DNA of 8,455 nt. Origin: Pseudomonadota bacterium. GTDB taxonomy: Bacteria > Pseudomonadota > Alphaproteobacteria > Rhizobiales > Xanthobacteraceae. The DNA lies in NCBI GenBank assembly GCA_021779635.1, contig JAJYAH010000270.1, positions 1-8,455 on the forward strand, given 5' to 3'. Positions 7,631-8,455 of this stretch are shown piece after piece; positions within the stretch are counted from its first letter, which is position 1, and the number at the start of each line of letters is the position of its first letter. The notes beneath the pieces are model-generated. The model had not been told where the DNA came from and ran no database searches. It worked only from the letters and a program-made list of their open reading frames with translations. The position numbers and the translations under genes were made by a program.

Positions 7631-8161
7631 GCCTACGCGCAGGCGCTGGCGGAAATGATCCGCACCGGCGGCCTGCCGCTGCCCGACGTTTTCGATCGCG
7701 TGCGCTTGCGCGTCAGTGAAAATACCAAGGGCGGACAGATCCCGTGGGATGCCCAGAAGATCCAGGTGCAGTTCACCTTCTTCGATCGCGCGCCCGATGC
7801 ACCGCCGGTACAAGGCACCCCCGATCAGGTCGCCGCGATCCGCGAGCGTCCGATGCGCGATCTCGGCGCGCAGGAAGCCTTCACCGCAGCGCTGACACGC
7901 GACACCCTGCCGGGCTATGAGGATTTCCTCGCGGCCTATCCCGGCGATCCGCTCGCACGGCGAGTGCGGGCGATCGTCGCCGCGCGGCGTGAGGCAATCA
8001 CGTGGCGCCGCAGCTATCTCGCCGATACGCCGGACGCCTATTGGTCCTATTTGCGGCGCTATCCGAGCGGGCCGCATGCATGGGATGCGCGTCGGCGCCT
8101 TGCTTACCTGTCGGCCGCACTGGAGCCGCCGCCGACATTCGCGATGATCGATTACGATCTG

Positions 8162-8284
8162 CCGCCGCCGCCGCCGGATGAAATGGTCTTCGTCGACCGC
8201 CCGGTATTTTATTTCGGCGATCCCGATTTCGACTTCGCACCGCCACCGCCGCCGCCGGTGTTCTTCCTGCCGCCGCCGCCGCCG
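8162..8284 (+). repeat. CCG tracts encoding polyproline
   Basis: Three near-pure CCG runs lie within the second frame of the caspase-like gene: five codons at 8162-8176, six at 8240-8257 (one CCA) and five at 8270-8284. They encode LPPPPPDE, APPPPPPVFF and LPPPPPDF, separated by aromatic and acidic residues. Such runs are prone to replication slippage and polyproline stalls ribosomes without EF-P. They probably form an extended periplasmic or wall-facing tail (inference). Confidence 0.85.
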
Positions 8285-8455
8285 GATTTCGTCGTGTTGG
8301 CGCCGCCGTTCGCGCCGGTCGGGTTGTTCATCCTGCCGCAGCCGATGTTCGTACCGGTGCCGGCCTACGTCGCGGCGCCGGACTATGTCGCGCCGCCGCC
8401 GAACAACATCATCTTCAACAACATCCACAATACGACCGTCATCAACAACACCATC

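Larger units (their letters stand above)
7014..8455 (+). pseudogene. Secreted pseudo-caspase (peptidase C14-like), frameshifted, 3' end outside window
   Basis: The product starts with a signal peptide (MRATKVF, hydrophobic core at about 8-21, likely cleavage after SSAAA at residue 29), so it is exported. A caspase fold follows: KRVALVIGNGAYA, NDAGLVAQNLQAAGFDV, GENYFIPVDA, SLIAFNAAPGT. Both catalytic positions are replaced: SGHG is SGYG (Tyr109, codon 7338-7340) and DAC is DAA (Ala161, codon 7494-7496). It should lack peptidase activity, but the fold may serve in binding. After SESGP the frame shifts and stops at 7658. The family sequence continues in the next frame from 7625 (YGAYAQALAEMI), open for 277 codons to the window end, consistent with loss of one C in GGCCCTAC. 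The second half has helical repeats with FLAAYP and YLRRYP, then a proline-rich and asparagine-rich tail. The stop TGA (7656-7658) overlaps an ATG at 7655 in the second frame, so two coupled genes or a sequencing error remain possible. The start at 7014 is chosen for the signal peptide. Confidence 0.78.

Noticed and set aside
7436..8428. A 330-codon minus-strand frame opposite the caspase-like gene
   Set aside because: It is rich in arginine and reads as the mirror of the GC-rich codon pattern of the plus-strand gene. It has no recognisable domain, and the plus strand shows clear family motifs across the same bases.

Overview
The window looks like chromosome of an alphaproteobacterium of the Bradyrhizobium/Rhodopseudomonas kind (Hyphomicrobiales). 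The base composition is high in GC, codon third positions are strongly G/C, and the order proS - lolC/E-type permease - lolD - dnaE is typical of alphaproteobacteria. The organism call is inferred from protein character and gene order; no search was run.

Layout. Positions 1-792 hold the C-terminal 60% of a short-type prolyl-tRNA synthetase cut by the window edge. Positions 868-2148 and 2156-2854 form a tight two-gene unit for the lipoprotein-releasing ABC transporter, with one LolC/E-type permease followed by the LolD ATPase. Positions 2855-3289 look intergenic at first sight. They contain a compact promoter with two perfect alphaproteobacterial LexA (SOS) boxes in mirror arrangement, a perfect AGGAGG ribosome binding site, and a 32-codon gene (3032-3130) for a single-span membrane microprotein. 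Positions 3290-6817 encode the replicative DNA polymerase III alpha subunit (DnaE1). Positions 7014-8455 hold a secreted caspase-fold (peptidase C14-like) protein that has lost both catalytic residues. Its reading frame is broken by an apparent one-base deletion near 7620-7625, and it runs off the window end in a proline- and asparagine-rich tail.

How the parts work together. The left part is housekeeping: translation, export of lipoproteins to the outer membrane, and replication. The most interesting element is the LexA-controlled microprotein directly upstream of dnaE. Its size, membrane character and SOS control match the description of SidA of Caulobacter crescentus, a 29-residue SOS-induced inner-membrane inhibitor of cell division. 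I therefore propose it as a candidate SOS cell-division checkpoint peptide in this lineage. Whether dnaE is also partly driven from the SOS promoter is open; I see no convincing terminator between the two genes.

No tRNA, rRNA, CRISPR array, insertion sequence or prophage gene was seen.
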